DNA of 64,000 bases, from NCBI RefSeq assembly GCF_007004735.1, contig NZ_SSNL01000004.1, positions 558,001-622,000 on the forward strand. Reading direction: 5' to 3'. This document shows, piece by piece, positions 1-9,700 of this stretch. This DNA is from Salinigranum halophilum. GTDB taxonomy: Archaea; Halobacteriota; Halobacteria; Halobacteriales; Haloferacaceae. The position numbers and the translations under genes were made by a program. Each line of letters opens with the position of its first letter. The stretch's first letter is position 1. The notes under the pieces were generated by a model, which was given only the letters and a program-made list of their open reading frames with translations, searched no databases and had not been told where the DNA came from.

Positions 1-8
1 ACCGCCGC

Positions 9-446
9 TCAGCCGTCCGTGTCTCCTCGGGTCCCCTCCCACCCGCCCGCGTCGACGACGGCGAACAGCTTCTGCCAGTTCTCGTCGTCCTCGGCCTCGG
101 GGAGCTGGTTGCGGAGCTGCTGGAAGTCCGACGCCGGGACGAGCGTGGCCACCAGGTCGACGATGACCTGTGCGTGATACGCCGCCGTCGACGGGTCGAC
201 CCCCTCGATGGCGGCGACCCGGTCGACGAATTCGTGCCAGTCGAACCGCTGGCTGTGTGTCTCGACGGCCCCGGTCAGGTACCAGTTGATCTCCATCGGG
301 AGCGACGCCGCGAGGTCCTCCGCCCCGCCCGCCGGGATTCGCTGTCCCAGGGTCAAGAGCGTCGCTCGGATGGCGCGGACCGTCTCGCCGGTCCCGGGCA
401 GTTCGAGTCGGTGCTGGACCGTGCCGGTGAACGTATCGAAATTCAT
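9..446 (-). CDS. DUF2267 family protein
   Basis: A 145-residue acidic soluble protein of the DUF2267 family, whose biochemical role is unknown. The family pattern is visible: an N-terminal helix (FDTFTGTVQHRLEL), the central LPMEINWYLTG segment, and RFDWHEFVDRVA followed by a second helical half. This looks like a duplicated helical bundle. There is no signal peptide or membrane segment. The ATG start precedes an AT-containing stretch suitable for a promoter, and the gene ends close to the window edge, so its downstream neighbour is not visible. Family assignment is from motif memory; function is not inferred. Confidence 0.85.
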   Translation of the reverse strand: MNFDTFTGTVQHRLELPGTGETVRAIRATLLTLGQRIPAGGAEDLAASLPMEINWYLTGAVETHSQRFDWHEFVDRVAAIEGVDPSTAAYHAQVIVDLVATLVPASDFQQLRNQLPEAEDDENWQKLFAVVDAGGWEGTRGDTDG

Positions 447-568
447 ACACGGCTAGTTGACATCGAGGCGTCATTAATGTGCGCACGTGTGCCTTACGCA
501 AGAGAGAGAGAGAGCGAGGCGCACGGCGTGACATCGCCGCGGCGTCAGCGGGCGGCGAGAGCGCGTCC

Positions 569-1588
569 TCAGCCGTCGGCCGTCGACGGGTCGCTCCGGA
601 TCGCCCGTCTCCGTTCGGGAATCACGTCGAACGCCTCGTTCGTGTCGCCGAGGACCAACAGCGCGTAGTAGCGCAGGAACGTCTGGACCGGGACGGCGAC
701 GAGCAGGGTGAGGACGAACAGCGCGACGACGAACAGCGCGACGGCGAGGCCGATGAGGACCCACCCCACGACGTGGACGACGCCGAGGAGGGCCCCACCG
801 ACGAGGCCGACGATGGCGAGGGGGATGCCGACGGCGATCGCCCCGACCAGCGTCGCCAGCGCGGTGACGATACCGCCCGCGAGGGCCAACACGAGAGACA
901 TGAACAGGTACGCGAGGTACTGCTTCCACTCGCGCCGCACCGTGGGCCAGAACCGCCGCCACGACGCGAGCACGCCGCGCGCTTCGAGCAGCATCACCGG
1001 GACGACGAACATCGTGGTGAAGCCGTCGAGGATGCCGCTGAGAATCACGACTAAGACGAGGACGGGCACGGCGAGGAACAAGAGGCCGAGCGCGGCGACC
1101 TCCCCACCCAGGAAGACGGGGGCGAACACGGCGACGAGGACGCCGCCGACCACGCCGATGGTGACGACCGAGAGGGCGAGTCGGAACCCGAAGAGGCGGA
1201 GGCCCTTCCGCCAGTGCTCGCGCCAGTACTGCCTGATGCTGACCGCCTCTTCTCGCAGGGACTGGACGAAGACGAACTCCATGACCGACCCCACGAAGAG
1301 AAAGCCGAGGAAGACGAGCGCGATGATGGCGATGATGGCCGCGATGATGGCGACCTCGGGGGTGCCCAGCGACGGGAGTTCGGGACTCGGCGTCGGGCCC
1401 GGCCCCGGGGTGCTGGGTGTCGACGGCGTGCTGCTCCCCGAGAACTGGAACGGGTTGAACCCACCGACGCCGCCGGTGAAAAAGAGGACGACGGCGAGTC
1501 GGAGCCACCGTCCCCGCTCGATGGGCCAGAGGAACTCTCTGGTGGCGTCGATGGCATCTTCGATGTCGTCGAGCGCATAGAGCGTCAT
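569..1588 (-). CDS. haloarchaeal polytopic membrane protein (DUF7544-like)
   Basis: A 339-residue integral membrane protein of unknown function. It begins MTLYALDDIEDAIDATREFL, the usual opening of an uncharacterised haloarchaeal family that recent annotations call DUF7544 (from memory). A first hydrophobic segment follows at about residues 25-40, then a Ser/Pro/Gly-rich loop (TPSTPGPGPTPSPE). Several long hydrophobic stretches then run to about residue 320, and the tail ends in an amphipathic, charged segment. I chose the ATG at 1588 because upstream in-frame sequence is Arg/Pro-rich shadow coding with no family resemblance. The divergent neighbour is a Tat lipoprotein gene with a 167-bp gap between them. 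Confidence 0.8.
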   Translation of the reverse strand: MTLYALDDIEDAIDATREFLWPIERGRWLRLAVVLFFTGGVGGFNPFQFSGSSTPSTPSTPGPGPTPSPELPSLGTPEVAIIAAIIAIIALVFLGFLFVGSVMEFVFVQSLREEAVSIRQYWREHWRKGLRLFGFRLALSVVTIGVVGGVLVAVFAPVFLGGEVAALGLLFLAVPVLVLVVILSGILDGFTTMFVVPVMLLEARGVLASWRRFWPTVRREWKQYLAYLFMSLVLALAGGIVTALATLVGAIAVGIPLAIVGLVGGALLGVVHVVGWVLIGLAVALFVVALFVLTLLVAVPVQTFLRYYALLVLGDTNEAFDVIPERRRAIRSDPSTADG

Positions 1589-1755
1589 CGAGTCGACACC
1601 CCGTCGGGAAGGCATCGGAACTGTTCGGTCGGATGGAGGGGACCACAGTCGGGCATACGCAGTGGAGATGTCACGATAGTGGGATAAAACTGCTTCGTCT
1701 GGCGACGCTCGACGTTTCGGTGTCGTTTTCAGCGGTCGTCCGCAGGGCCTAGGCG

Positions 1756-2403
1756 ATGGACTTCGACACAGGTCGCCGCCGGTTTCTGGAACTCGCCGGA
1801 ACCGGGACCGCACTCTCGCTCGCTGGCTGTAGCGCCCTCCAAGACGACGCCGCGCCGCAGACGACGGCGGAGACCGCCACTGCGGCGGGTTCCGAAGGCG
1901 GCACCCGTCGGGTGACCGTCGCCCTCCAGGCCGACCAGCAGGCACTCCAGCGCCGCCAGCAGGAGATCTCGTCGGAACTCCGCGCGGGCAACCTCACCCG
2001 AAGCGAGGCCCAACAGCAGTACCAGGCGACACAGCAGGAACTGCTCTCGAACGCCGTGGCCTCGTTCACCGACCGCGTCGAGTCGACGGCGTCGCTCTCG
2101 GTCGTCGACAGCGTCGACCAGTTCGGCGTCTTCCTGGTCGAGGGGTCTGCGACCGCGGTCCTCGACACGCTGTCGTTCGGGTCGGTGAACGCGCTGCTCG
2201 CCGCGGAGACGTTCCAGCAGGCACGACAGCAGGCCCAGCGGCAACAACAGCAGGCGCAGGCACAGACCGAACAGTCGAACACCACCACGACTACGACCAC
2301 GAACGCGAACGCGACTGCGACCGATTCGACCGCGACAGAGACAAACGCGACCGATTCGACCGCGACAGAGACAAACGCGACCGACTCGACCGCGTCGAAC
2401 TGA
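1756..2403 (+). CDS. Tat-exported lipoprotein with Thr/Asn repeat tail
   Basis: A 215-residue secreted lipoprotein of unknown function. The N-terminus has a twin-arginine motif (RRRFLELAG) and a lipobox (SLAGC, Cys at about residue 22), so it should be exported folded and lipid-anchored. The mature part is a Gln-rich helical domain (residues about 50-155) with repeated QQ pairs, suggesting a coiled region. It resembles haloarchaeal lipoproteins annotated only as hypothetical. The last 35 residues are a low-complexity tail of ATDSTATETN units, encoded by an exact 30-bp tandem repeat and probably a flexible, possibly glycosylated stalk or end. It stands alone between divergent and co-directional neighbours. 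Confidence 0.85.
   Translation: MDFDTGRRRFLELAGTGTALSLAGCSALQDDAAPQTTAETATAAGSEGGTRRVTVALQADQQALQRRQQEISSELRAGNLTRSEAQQQYQATQQELLSNAVASFTDRVESTASLSVVDSVDQFGVFLVEGSATAVLDTLSFGSVNALLAAETFQQARQQAQRQQQQAQAQTEQSNTTTTTTTNANATATDSTATETNATDSTATETNATDSTASN
2317..2399 (+). repeat. 30-bp tandem repeat inside lipoprotein gene
   Basis: Two identical 30-bp units starting gcgaccgattcgaccgcgac lie head to tail at 2317-2346 and 2347-2376, followed by a third diverged partial copy. They keep the reading frame and encode three ATDSTATETN-like units. The unit is likely prone to copy-number change by slippage. Confidence 0.9.
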
Positions 2404-2645
2404 CGGCCGACGAGGACAGCGGCGCTGTCTCGCTGTCCGTCCGTCTCGCTGGACCGACCCCGCGTCCGTCTCGGTGGCGTCGCCCCGTCGAATGCTGACC
2501 AACCGGGACGACACGCGCCTGCCACCGACGACAGCGGACAGCCACCGCGCCGTCGCGGAACGCACGACCGGGCCGACGACCGCGAGGCGGCACGAACAGT
2601 TATGGTATCCCGTCGACATGAGATGGTGCGCACTGAGATTCAATC

Positions 2646-4142
2646 ATGAACGACATCACCGAGGCGACCATCGACGACATCCACGTCGCGTACGAGGGCG
2701 GCGAACTCACCTGCCGCGAACTCGTCGAAGCGTATCTCGACCGCATCGAGGCCTACGACGAGAACGGTCCCGCACTCAACGCCATCGTCACCGTCAATCC
2801 GAACGCGAGGGCGCGGGCGGACGAACTCGACGCCGCCTTCGACGAGAGCGGCTTCGTGGGCCCGCTTCACGGCATCCCCATCGTCGTCAAAGACCAGGTC
2901 GAGACGGCCGGAATCACGACGACGTTCGGTTCCGAGGCCTTCGCCGATTACGTGCCCACGGAGAACGCGACGCTCGTCACGCGACTCGAGGACGCCGGGG
3001 CAGTCATCCTCGCGAAGACGAACCTCCCCGACTGGGCCACCTCGTGGTTCGGCTACTCGTCGGTCATCGGACGCACCAAGAACCCGTACGACCTCGACCG
3101 CGACCCCGGCGGGTCGTCGAGCGGGACCGGCGCGGCCGTCGCGGCCAACCTCGGCACGGTCGGCATCGGCGAGGACACCGGCGGCTCCATCCGCCTCCCG
3201 GCCGCGTACACCAACCTCTTCGGCATCCGCGTGACGCCGGGGCTGCTCCCGCGGACCGGGATGTCGCCGCTCGTCGTCTCGCAGGACACCCCGGGCCCGA
3301 TGGCGCGCACGGCGAAGGAGTTGGCACAGGTCCTCGACGCGACGGTCGGCTACGACGCGGCCGACGAGTACACCGCGGTGAACGAACTCACTGAGGCCGC
3401 CGGCCACTACACCGACTCGCTCGATGCGAACGCGCTCGCGGGGGCCCGCATCGGTGTCCTCCGTGACCTGTTCGGCGACAGGGACGCCCCCGACAGCGGC
3501 CCCGTCACGCGGAAAGTCGACGAGGCGGTCGAGACGATGGCCGACGCCGGGGCCGAACTGGTCGACCCGGTCTCGATTCCGAACCTCGGCGAGCACTTCG
3601 AGGCCACGCTGCTCTACATCGCCCAGTCCAAGCGCGACCTGAACGAGTTCTTCGCCGCGCGCGAGGACGCCCCCGTCGGCTCGGTGTCGGAACTGTACGA
3701 GTCGGGGCAGTACCACGAGGTCCTCGACCTGTTCATCGGCATCGCCGAGAACGGGCCGGAGGACCCCACGGACGACCCCGGCTACTGGGAGGCCGTCGCC
3801 GCTCAGTCCGCGTTCCAGCGGGCGGTCCTGAACGTCTACGCCGCACACGACCTCGATGTCCTGCTCTGTCCCGACGCCCAGGTCATCCCGCCGACGGCGG
3901 CGGCCATCGAAGCGGGCGAACTCGACACGATGACGTTCCCGACCAACACCATCCTCGCCTCGCAGTCGGGGCTCTGTGCTGTCTCGGTCCCCGCGGGACT
4001 GACCGACGACGGCCACCCGGTCGGAGTCGAACTCATCGGGAAGCCGTACGACGAGTCGACCCTCCTGTCGCTCGCGCACTCGTTCGAGCAGGTCGCGCCC
4101 GCGCGCGTGCCACCGGCGACGACGCCGCCGCTCGACGACTGA
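2646..4142 (+). CDS. amidase signature family enzyme
   Basis: A 498-residue cytoplasmic amidase of the amidase-signature family (GatA/FAAH fold), hydrolysing a carboxamide to acid and ammonia. The Ser-cisSer-Lys triad is intact with family spacing: Lys82 (VVKDQ), Ser157 in GGSSSG and nucleophile Ser181 in DTGGSIR (75 and 24 residues apart, as in FAAH). It is close to full length for the family. It is unlikely to be the tRNA amidotransferase subunit GatA, because no gatC or gatB lies nearby and the C-terminal half is unlike GatA; the substrate is unknown. An AT-containing segment (acagttatggtatccc) about 50 bp upstream could be its promoter. Confidence 0.93.
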   Translation: MNDITEATIDDIHVAYEGGELTCRELVEAYLDRIEAYDENGPALNAIVTVNPNARARADELDAAFDESGFVGPLHGIPIVVKDQVETAGITTTFGSEAFADYVPTENATLVTRLEDAGAVILAKTNLPDWATSWFGYSSVIGRTKNPYDLDRDPGGSSSGTGAAVAANLGTVGIGEDTGGSIRLPAAYTNLFGIRVTPGLLPRTGMSPLVVSQDTPGPMARTAKELAQVLDATVGYDAADEYTAVNELTEAAGHYTDSLDANALAGARIGVLRDLFGDRDAPDSGPVTRKVDEAVETMADAGAELVDPVSIPNLGEHFEATLLYIAQSKRDLNEFFAAREDAPVGSVSELYESGQYHEVLDLFIGIAENGPEDPTDDPGYWEAVAAQSAFQRAVLNVYAAHDLDVLLCPDAQVIPPTAAAIEAGELDTMTFPTNTILASQSGLCAVSVPAGLTDDGHPVGVELIGKPYDESTLLSLAHSFEQVAPARVPPATTPPLDD

Positions 4143-4234
4143 GTCGGGGAGGCGTCCAGGCCTGGGCGCGAGATACCCACGTCGACTGCTCCGACCCGTA
4201 TCTTCATCCGACGGCGGGAACGAACAGCCGGCAC

Positions 4235-5077
4235 ATGGCAGTTCCCACACACACGCTCCCGAGCGGCGACGAACTCCCCGCGGTCGGCCTCGGGACCTGG
4301 AAACTCGACGACGAGACGGCGAAAGAGAGCGTCCACGCGGCGCTGGACGCGGGCTACACGCACGTCGACACCGCCGAGGGCTACCGCAACGAACGCGGTA
4401 TCGGCGAGGCGCTCGCCGAGTCCGAACACGACCGCGACGACGTCTTTCTCACCTCGAAGGTCCTCCCGAAGAACCTCACCTACGACTCGCTCATCGAGGC
4501 GTGTGAGGCCTCGCTCGACCGACTGGGAACGGAGTACCTGGACCTGTACCTCATCCACTGGCCGAACCCGGCCATCTCGCTGCGGGAGTCACTGGACGCG
4601 ATGGCGACGCTGTCGGACCGCGGGCTGGTCCGAAACGTCGGCGTGTCGAACTTCAGCGCCTACCAGCTCAGCTGTGCCCACCACGTCAGCGACGTCCCCA
4701 TCGCGGTGAACCAGGTCGAGTTCCACCCGTGGTTCCAGCGGCCCGACCTCGTCGACTACTGCCGCGACACCGAGACCGTGGTCGAGGCCGCGGCACCGCT
4801 CGCGCGGACCGAGATATTCGCTGACGAGGTGGTACGCGAACTGGCCCAGAAGTACGACACGTCCGCGGCACAGGTCGTCCTCCGGTGGGCGCTCGACCGC
4901 GACGTGGTCGTCCTGCCGAAGTCCTCCTCGCCGGCGCACGTCCGGCAGAACCTGGAACTCGACTGGGAACTGGACGACGCGGACCGAAGCCGCCTCGACG
5001 ACCGCGACCGCGACCAGCCGGTGTACGACACGCCCGCGCGTGACTGGACGGGGGACACGTACGGCATCAACCGGTGA
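4235..5077 (+). CDS. aldo/keto reductase
   Basis: A 280-residue NADPH-dependent aldo/keto reductase reducing an aldehyde or ketone. The catalytic tetrad is complete: Asp45 and Tyr50 in VDTAEGYRNE, Lys75 in TSKVLPK and His108 in LIHWPNP. The C-terminal phosphate-binding loop for NADPH reads VVLPKSSSPAHVRQNLE. The barrel is complete; the fold lacks the longer loops of animal AKR1 members and looks like the prokaryotic AKR5/DkgA group. It follows the amidase after 92 bp in the same orientation, so they may be co-transcribed, but I see no metabolic link. Confidence 0.93.
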   Translation: MAVPTHTLPSGDELPAVGLGTWKLDDETAKESVHAALDAGYTHVDTAEGYRNERGIGEALAESEHDRDDVFLTSKVLPKNLTYDSLIEACEASLDRLGTEYLDLYLIHWPNPAISLRESLDAMATLSDRGLVRNVGVSNFSAYQLSCAHHVSDVPIAVNQVEFHPWFQRPDLVDYCRDTETVVEAAAPLARTEIFADEVVRELAQKYDTSAAQVVLRWALDRDVVVLPKSSSPAHVRQNLELDWELDDADRSRLDDRDRDQPVYDTPARDWTGDTYGINR

Positions 5078-5132
5078 GCGAGAACCAGGACGGGGACTCG
5101 ATGTGGATCGAGTGACGGAAGGCGGGAGACCG

Positions 5133-6308
5133 CTATCCGAACGTCTGACGTGACGGCTCGTCGCGGGCCCGGTCGAGCGTGACGACGAGGACGCTGCCCG
5201 TTGGACTGTCTCCGTCGGTGTCAGTCGGGGTCGTGTCCACGTATTCTTCTCCCTGGCTGTCTTCGACCTGGGTGCGGTCCTCGACGTGGACGGAGCCGTC
5301 GTATATGTCGACGAGTGTGTCGACCAGATAGAGCCCGAGACCGGACCCGGGGCTCTCCAACCCCATCTCGCCGCGGCCGAAGATGACGTCCTTGCGACTG
5401 TCGGGGATACCCGGGCCGTTGTCGGCGATTCGAACCGTCACGGTGTCGGGGTCGACTGTGACTGACACGACGACCTCGGGCGCGTCCGTATCGTTGTGGA
5501 CGACGGCGTTCGTCAGGAGGTTGCCGAAGACGGAGGTGAGGAGTTCAGTCGCTGCGACGTCGATCCCGTGTGGGAGAGCGCTGTCGACAGTGACGACCGC
5601 GTCCTCGTGTGTCGACTGGATTTTTGCGATCTCGGTCTCGAGCAGTCGACCGAGGTCGACGGCGTGGAGGTCGGGGTCGCTATCGGATTCGAGCATCTCG
5701 AGGAAGTCGCCGACGGTCTGGGCGATTCCGTTGATGTGCTGTCCGGAATTGATGATGAACTCGAGGTACTCCTCGCCCGCCGGGTCGACGTGGTCGTGAA
5801 GGCGGTCACCCCAGCCGATGATGACCGAGACGTCGTTCTTGATGTCGTGCCGGACGATGCGGTTCAACAGCGCGAGTTCCTCGTTTCGGCGGGCAAGTTC
5901 CCGTTCGCGACGTTCGCGCTCGACGGCGTACTGGAGTGTCCGTCTGAGGAGTTTCGGCGTGAGGTCCGACTTGATGACGTAGTCTTGGGCCCCACGTTCG
6001 ACGGCCTCGATTCCGACGCGTTCGTCATCGAGACCAGTGAGCACGACGACCGGTTCATCGCCGGAGGCGTCGAGCATCGCCGCAAGGGTTTCCAGCCCCG
6101 AACTGTCCGGGAGTTCGAGGTCGAGCAAGACGAGATCGACCTCCTCACCAGCTGTGGCAAGGGCCCCGTCCAAGCGTTCGACCCGGTGGAGTTCGGGCCT
6201 CCCCTCGAGGCCGGGCCAGTGTTCCTCTCGGAGGTACTCCTCGATGAGGCGTGCGTCGCTTTCGTTGTCCTCGACGAGCAGGATTCGTTCGGGTGCCACG
6301 TCAGTCAT
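5133..6308 (-). CDS. receiver-histidine kinase (REC-HisKA-HATPase)
   Basis: A 391-residue cytoplasmic hybrid with an N-terminal receiver (residues 8-125, phospho-acceptor Asp63 in LLDLELPDSSGL). A short coiled linker leads to a histidine kinase core with H-box His154 (RIVRHDIKND). N-box (NLLTNAVVHN), G1 (DNGPGIP) and G2 (GSGLGLYLV) ATP-binding motifs follow. The receiver-first order suggests that phosphorylation of Asp63 controls the kinase, or that it takes phosphate from the upstream kinase. Its start overlaps the end of the upstream receiver gene by 8 bp, making it the last gene of a four-gene signalling operon. It has no sensor domain and no DNA-binding output. Confidence 0.95.
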   Translation of the reverse strand: MTDVAPERILLVEDNESDARLIEEYLREEHWPGLEGRPELHRVERLDGALATAGEEVDLVLLDLELPDSSGLETLAAMLDASGDEPVVVLTGLDDERVGIEAVERGAQDYVIKSDLTPKLLRRTLQYAVERERRERELARRNEELALLNRIVRHDIKNDVSVIIGWGDRLHDHVDPAGEEYLEFIINSGQHINGIAQTVGDFLEMLESDSDPDLHAVDLGRLLETEIAKIQSTHEDAVVTVDSALPHGIDVAATELLTSVFGNLLTNAVVHNDTDAPEVVVSVTVDPDTVTVRIADNGPGIPDSRKDVIFGRGEMGLESPGSGLGLYLVDTLVDIYDGSVHVEDRTQVEDSQGEEYVDTTPTDTDGDSPTGSVLVVTLDRARDEPSRQTFG

Positions 6309-6747
6309 GTGTCGAAGGGGTCACCTCCGGAATCCAGAACCGCATCGTCGCGACGACAGTCTCGATGAACGTGTCCGGGTCGGTTGGCTTCATAACGTAG
6401 GCGTTAGCTCCTGCTTTGTATGCGGCGGCAATATCCTCTGGGTTTTCCGAACTCGACAGGACGACTACGGGCGTGTGGCTCGACGCGCGGTCACGAAGCG
6501 CGTCGAGGACCTCGAGTCCGGACCGGCCCGGGAGGTTCAGGTCGAGCAATACGAGGTCGAGGTCGAAGTCGACGGGGCGACGGTCGGCGGCGAGCCACTC
6601 GATCGCGTCTGTCCCGTTGGCAATGACCTGAACTGTGACGTCGGTCGGCGCAGCCGCGACGCCCTCCTCAATGAGGTGGACGTCGCCGGGGTTGTCCTCG
6701 AAGACGAGGAGGCACGCCCCGTCTGCTGGCAGCACGCAGTCGGTCAC
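6301..6747 (-). CDS. stand-alone response regulator receiver (Rcp1-like)
   Basis: A 148-residue single-domain response regulator. The acidic pocket (FEDNPGD near residue 17), phospho-acceptor Asp69 (LLDLNLPGRSG), Ser/Thr switch (VVLSSSENPED) and Lys (YVMKPTDPDTF) are all present, and no output domain follows. The longer-than-usual loop between beta-2 and beta-3 resembles cyanobacterial Rcp1, the partner of phytochrome kinases. This fits the upstream kinase, whose core is phytochrome-like. A GTG start overlaps the kinase stop (GTGA), and the 3' end overlaps the next gene by 8 bp, so these genes should be translationally coupled. It probably shuttles phosphate between the two kinases. Confidence 0.93.
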   Translation of the reverse strand: MTDCVLPADGACLLVFEDNPGDVHLIEEGVAAAPTDVTVQVIANGTDAIEWLAADRRPVDFDLDLVLLDLNLPGRSGLEVLDALRDRASSHTPVVVLSSSENPEDIAAAYKAGANAYVMKPTDPDTFIETVVATMRFWIPEVTPSTHD

Positions 6748-9700
6748 GGCGCTCGCTTCCGCTGGAGCCTGACTCGGAACGTCGACCCACGGCCGGGAGT
6801 GGATTCAGCTCGGATCGTCCCACCGTGGTGGTCGACGATTTTTCGACAGACCGAGAGGCCGATACCGGTACCGGCGAACTCCTCACGGGTGTGGAGTCGC
6901 CTGAACACCTCGAAGACGTCGTCAAGTCTGTCGGGGTCAATGCCGATTCCGTTGTCCGTGACGGCGTACTCCACGACGTCGCCGTCGTGGTCGACGGAGA
7001 CGGCGACACGGGCGTCGTCTTCGCTGTACTTGATAGCGTTCTCGACGAGGTTCTGGAACAGTTGGACGAGTTGGCTCTCGTCGCCGGCGACAGCACCTGC
7101 AGACGAGGGGAAGCTGACGGTCGCGTTCGACTCGTCGATCATCAACTCGAGGTTTCTCCCGACCTGCTCGAACACGGTGGCCATCTCGACCGGCTCGAAC
7201 GCGGCATCGCTCGTCGTCACCCGCGAGTAGGCCAATAGTGCCTGAATCATCTCTCGCATCCGGTCGGCGCCATCCACGGCGAAGTCGATGAACGTCTCTG
7301 CGTCGGCGTCGAGTTCGTCGCGGTAGCGCCGTTCGATCAGTGTGAGGTAACTCGAGACGGTCCGAAGCGGCTCCTGAAGGTCGTGGGATGCCGCGTAGGC
7401 GAACTGTTCGAGCTCCTCGTTCGATCGTTCGAGCTGGGCACGCGTCTCGTAGAGGAGTCGCTCGTGCTCTGCGCGATTCAGTGCCTCCTCGACAGTCGCC
7501 GCGAGAATCGTGAGCAGTTCTCTGTCGGTCGCAGAGATGGCGCGGCTCACAGTCGACGCACTGACCAGCACGCCGTGGCCGCCAAGGGGCACGATCATCT
7601 CCGACTGCAACAGCGTCTCGTCGTTGTACCGACCGTCGACCGACTGGAGGTCGTCGTAGACGAGCGGCTCGTTCCGCGCGAACGACTCCCAGGCCAGCGC
7701 CTCGTTCCGCACGAACGTCGGCTGGTCGCCGACCACCTCCGCCGCCGCGTCGGTCATCACTGCGGGGGCGAGCGAGTTCGTCGGCTCGTCGTGCCACCAG
7801 ACGCCTGTTATCGGGAGTTCGAGGACCGACTGTGCGCTCTCGATGGCGATGCGGGCAATCTCGTCCGCGTCGCCGGTCGTCAGGAGTCGCTGGGCGGTCT
7901 CGTTGAGGCGCCGGAGCTTCGTCTCTACCGCGTCACCGGCGAGTTCGTACCCGACCCACTGGACGAGCAGGTCGGCGAACGCCCGCTCCGTCTCGTCGAA
8001 CGGGTGTGTCCGGTTGTCGTGGTCAGCGAAGCAGAGCGTTCCATACACGTCCCCGTCGACGACGACCGTCCCACCGAGATAACAGCCGAGACCGAACGCC
8101 TCGTATGCCGGGTCGTCTTCCCACCCCTCGTCGGCGGCGCTTCGGACGTGGAAGACGCCGCCGGTCTCGACCGTCCGGCGACAGTACGTCTCACTCAGTG
8201 GGACTGACGTGCCGGGCTGGAGGTCCGGATGGTCACCCCACGCCTCGACGACGTGTTGGCGGTCGTCGTCGACACGGGTCAGGAAGCCGTGGTCGACACC
8301 CAGTCGGTCACAGCCGAGGCGGAGCACCGACGCCAGTTTCGTCCCGAAGTCGCGGTCGGCGTCGGCAGCGACCGCGGTGACCTCCCGGAGTGACTGCTCG
8401 CTCTCTCGGAGCGACTGTTCTAGACGCTTTCGCTCGGTTATGTCCCGGGCGAACCCAACCCACTGTGCGACGCGGTTCTCCGCGTCGAAAATCGGGAACG
8501 TGAGGTTCGAGAGGTACCGGAGGTCGCCTTTGGTGTCGTAGATGCGGTAGTCGTCTTGTATCTCCGCTGGTGGGTCGTTCTCGTCGGCCCACTGTGCCAT
8601 CCGGGTCGTCATCTCGAGTTGTTCGCGTCGATCGTCGGGGTGGACACACGAGAAATACGCCGTCAGGTCGTCGTAGAGTTCCTGTTTGGAGAGGCCGGTC
8701 GTCTCCGCAATCGTGTCGTTGACGTAGAGTACCTCGGTCATGTCCGCCGTCCCGAGCCAGATACCCGTCTGACTGGAGTTGACAATCTGCATCAGCGAGT
8801 CGAGAAACTCGGCACGGGTACTGTCGGCGAGGGTCGCCCGCTCGACGGCCCGGTCGAGCTGTTCTTTCAGCTCGCGGATGTCCTGTTCGCGTCGGTAGCG
8901 TTCGGTGACGTCGCGATTCGTACAGATGAGTTTGCCGTCGTCGAGCAACGAGAGTGCGATCTCCTGTCGGACGGGACTGCCGTCGCGTTTCCTGCCGATT
9001 GTCTCACCGCGCCACTCGCCCGCACACTCGATCTCCGGGAAGACCTCGCGTTCGATCCGCTCGATCTCGTCATCGTCGTACAGCCGTCGCCAAGTGCTGC
9101 CGATGAGCTCCTCGGCCTCGTACTCAAAGATGCCGGCGTGTGCCTGATTCATGTAGATGTACTCGTCGTCGGTGTCGAGGACCGAGATGCCGTCCATCGC
9201 CGCCTCCATCGCCGCCGACTGCATCTCAAGCGCCTCCTCACGGCGCCTGAGTTCGGTGACGTCGGTCGCAACACCCAGGACGGCCGGGTCGGTCGACCCG
9301 ACGGGGTCGTACGGGATTTTAGTCGTCTCGTAGACGCGTCGTTCGCCATCGGCGGTCGTCAACGGCTCCTCGGCGATGTGTTTCGGCTCGCCGGATTCGA
9401 TGACCGCACGGTCGTCAGCACGGAATCGCTCGACCTCTGTCCGCGAGCTGGCGAAGTCGGCATCGGTCGATCCTTCCAACTCGGCAACGGTGGTGCCGTA
9501 GGCTGCGGCCGTCGCCTCGTTTGCGAGGAGGAACGTCCCCCCGGCGTCCTTGACGAACACCAACTGCGGCAGGATATCGATTATCTGACGGAGACGGTCC
9601 CGACCGGCACGCACCTCCCTGCGGTCTCGCTGTCGACCCAGTTCCTTGCCGACCCACTGTGCGACCAGTCGAACAAACGTCTCTTCGCTCTCGGAGAACG

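Noticed and set aside
479-1687. Several long plus-strand frames opposite the membrane-protein gene
   Set aside because: Arg/Glu- or Thr/Ser-rich shadow translations caused by high GC; the minus-strand frame has a clear hydrophobic pattern and family-like start.
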